The notes beneath the pieces were generated by a model. That model did not search any database. It had not been told where the DNA came from and saw only the letters and a program-made list of their open reading frames with translations. From NCBI GenBank assembly GCA_020721745.1, contig DYMC01000002.1:1-34358 (forward strand): DNA of 34,358 nt, in the 5' to 3' direction. Of this stretch, positions 33,431-34,358 are shown piece after piece. Source of the stretch: Lentisphaera sp. GTDB taxonomy: Bacteria; Verrucomicrobiota; Lentisphaeria; Victivallales; GWF2-50-93. The translations under genes were made by a program, and so were the position numbers. How positions within the stretch are numbered: position 1 is the first letter of the stretch; every line of letters starts with the position of its first letter.

Positions 33431-34358
33431 GGCTCCTCCACGTCTTCCTCTGGAACGTAAATCACTCTATCTTCGGACTGGCGCTTGTATTCCCGCTCTT
33501 CGTCTTCCATGATAATCGTTCTGCGCTCGGCTGAAACAGAAAGTAGACGTTCCTGAAAAAACTTATTGACATCAACCCCACCGGAAATAGAAGAACCGGA
33601 AACAGCCTCTCCTTCCAACACTACATGTGGAACGATGGATCCCTCACAGAAAGACTCACCGGCAAGCGGGCCTTCAAAAGTTCCTAAACAATTCAGCGGG
33701 CCACTCATGCCGGAGAGGGCAAAAGAGGAACCGGCAACAGGGTGAATTGCGGCAATCGGTCCGTCTAACACACTGGCACCGGTCATTGAACCGGAGAAAC
33801 TTCTCCGGAGAGAAAAAGGACCATTTAAAACACCCGGACCGAATGTTGATCCGGAAACAATCCAAGAATGGCCCGCTTCAATCAACCCTTGATATAGACT
33901 TAATGTCTCATGAACGGTCCCATCCGGCCACGTAATTATCGAACTAGTCCACCACGATGTTGGGGAGGAGAAATCATGATACATGATTACAGCAGAAAGC
34001 TCTGAATAAGCAACGGATCGGAGAACGGACCAAGTAGCACCGCCAATAGTCAAAGACGGAGATCCCGAGCAGCTATGGTTCCGCATCCCTATTGCAAGAA
34101 CAAAAGGTGACTCGTCGGTATAATATCCGCCCACAGGGATATTATCTTGATAATTACTCATGTAAATTGTATTGGATGTATCCATGAAAGGAATATTCAG
34201 GTTAACACCACGTAGGGTTGCGTGGAAATAGACCAATGCGCACTGATCGGCTGTAACCGAAAAAGTAAATGCCGGATCACCGGAAGCATGAAACTTATAG
34301 AACAGAGCGATAGAACAATTCCCGGCAGAACACTGCCATAACTTTGTCCATCCGCTTG
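33412..34358 (-). CDS. Repeat-rich tail/adhesin-like protein, 5' end missing
   Basis: The frame is open across the right edge, so the start lies outside; 315 codons are visible, beginning with WTKLWQCSAGNCSIALFYKF upstream of the nearest TTG start. About 100 central residues are Gly/Ser/Pro repeats with GP or GS every 8-12 residues (GVLNGPFSLRRSFSGS, GASVLDGPIAA, GSSFALSGMSGPL, GTFEGPLAGESF), suggesting a solenoid or spike-like stalk. The C-terminus is highly charged (RRTIIMEDEEREYKRQSEDRVIYVPEED). It probably contributes to the tail or host attachment. It is unusual that it heads an operon of replication genes. Confidence 0.68.
   Translation of the reverse strand, partial: SGWTKLWQCSAGNCSIALFYKFHASGDPAFTFSVTADQCALVYFHATLRGVNLNIPFMDTSNTIYMSNYQDNIPVGGYYTDESPFVLAIGMRNHSCSGSPSLTIGGATWSVLRSVAYSELSAVIMYHDFSSPTSWWTSSIITWPDGTVHETLSLYQGLIEAGHSWIVSGSTFGPGVLNGPFSLRRSFSGSMTGASVLDGPIAAIHPVAGSSFALSGMSGPLNCLGTFEGPLAGESFCEGSIVPHVVLEGEAVSGSSISGGVDVNKFFQERLLSVSAERRTIIMEDEEREYKRQSEDRVIYVPEEDVEEPWRSLV

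Noticed and set aside
33113..34358. Diversity-generating retroelement or CRISPR array suggested by the tandem repeats
   Set aside because: Only two 60-base units in a coding frame, no spacers, no reverse transcriptase and no template/variable repeat pair in the window.

Overview
The window looks like most of the genome of a tailed dsDNA bacteriophage (Caudoviricetes) with podovirus-like gene content. It has large terminase, portal, scaffold-like, SU10-type major capsid (DUF5309-like), adaptor, nozzle-like, ejection-type and lysis genes, but no recognisable tail tube, sheath or tape-measure gene. Genes are packed with 1- to 60-base overlaps. Apart from MoxR/VWA proteins, which also occur in bacteria, nothing looks like chromosomal housekeeping. 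Both ends are open: a VWA-metallopeptidase gene runs off the left edge and a repeat-rich tail or adhesin-like gene runs off the right edge. The host cannot be named. The DUF2800/DUF2815/family A polymerase/SNF2-helicase replication set is familiar from Firmicutes phages and prophages, while the virion set resembles podoviruses of Gram-negative hosts.

Layout. (1) 1-1989, leftward: a MoxR-type AAA+ ATPase followed 2 bases later by a protein with an HExxH metallopeptidase domain and a C-terminal VWA/MIDAS domain (DUF2201-like). (2) 1990-2169: the only sizeable intergenic gap, a divergent start region. (3) 2170-3803, rightward: small terminase subunit, a gene with a repeat-rich N-terminus and an HEWVH metallopeptidase-like C-terminus, and a 70-residue protein. 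Positions about 2640-3125 are dense in perfect inverted repeats and 36-base tandem repeats. (4) 3800-17550: large terminase, portal, scaffold-like protein, capsid (followed by a strong hairpin terminator), adaptor, nozzle-like protein, an S74-chaperone-bearing structural protein and ejection-type proteins. (5) 17550-19374: a lysis cassette with a lysozyme-like endolysin and several small membrane proteins, including a 59-residue one at 18906-19085. (6) 19378-22005: an 875-residue protein, probably virion-delivered. (7) 22002-34358, leftward: entering from the right edge come tail-like proteins, a conserved small structural protein, RuvC-like resolvase, a zinc-ribbon-like protein, SNF2-like helicase, an acidic protein, DUF2800 nuclease, DUF2815 ssDNA-binding protein, tyrosine recombinase, two small proteins, family A DNA polymerase with exonuclease, PrimPol-SF3 helicase and dNMP kinase. 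The rightward and leftward blocks converge with overlapping stop codons at 22002-22005.

How it fits together. The leftward block gives a nearly complete replication and recombination kit: priming, unwinding, synthesis, ssDNA coating, end-processing, junction resolution and nucleotide supply. The rightward block builds the particle, packages DNA, supplies ejection proteins and lyses the cell. The MoxR-VWA pair, transcribed away from the packaging genes, is the main accessory system. A comparable ATPase/vWFA pair is known in N4-like phages. Base composition and codon choice appear to shift between about 3.0 and 3.2 kb, with the left side more GC-rich; this is either a mosaic junction or an assembly join. 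No stretch longer than 300 bases lacks a gene, and I saw no tRNA, rRNA, CRISPR array, insertion sequence or reverse transcriptase.
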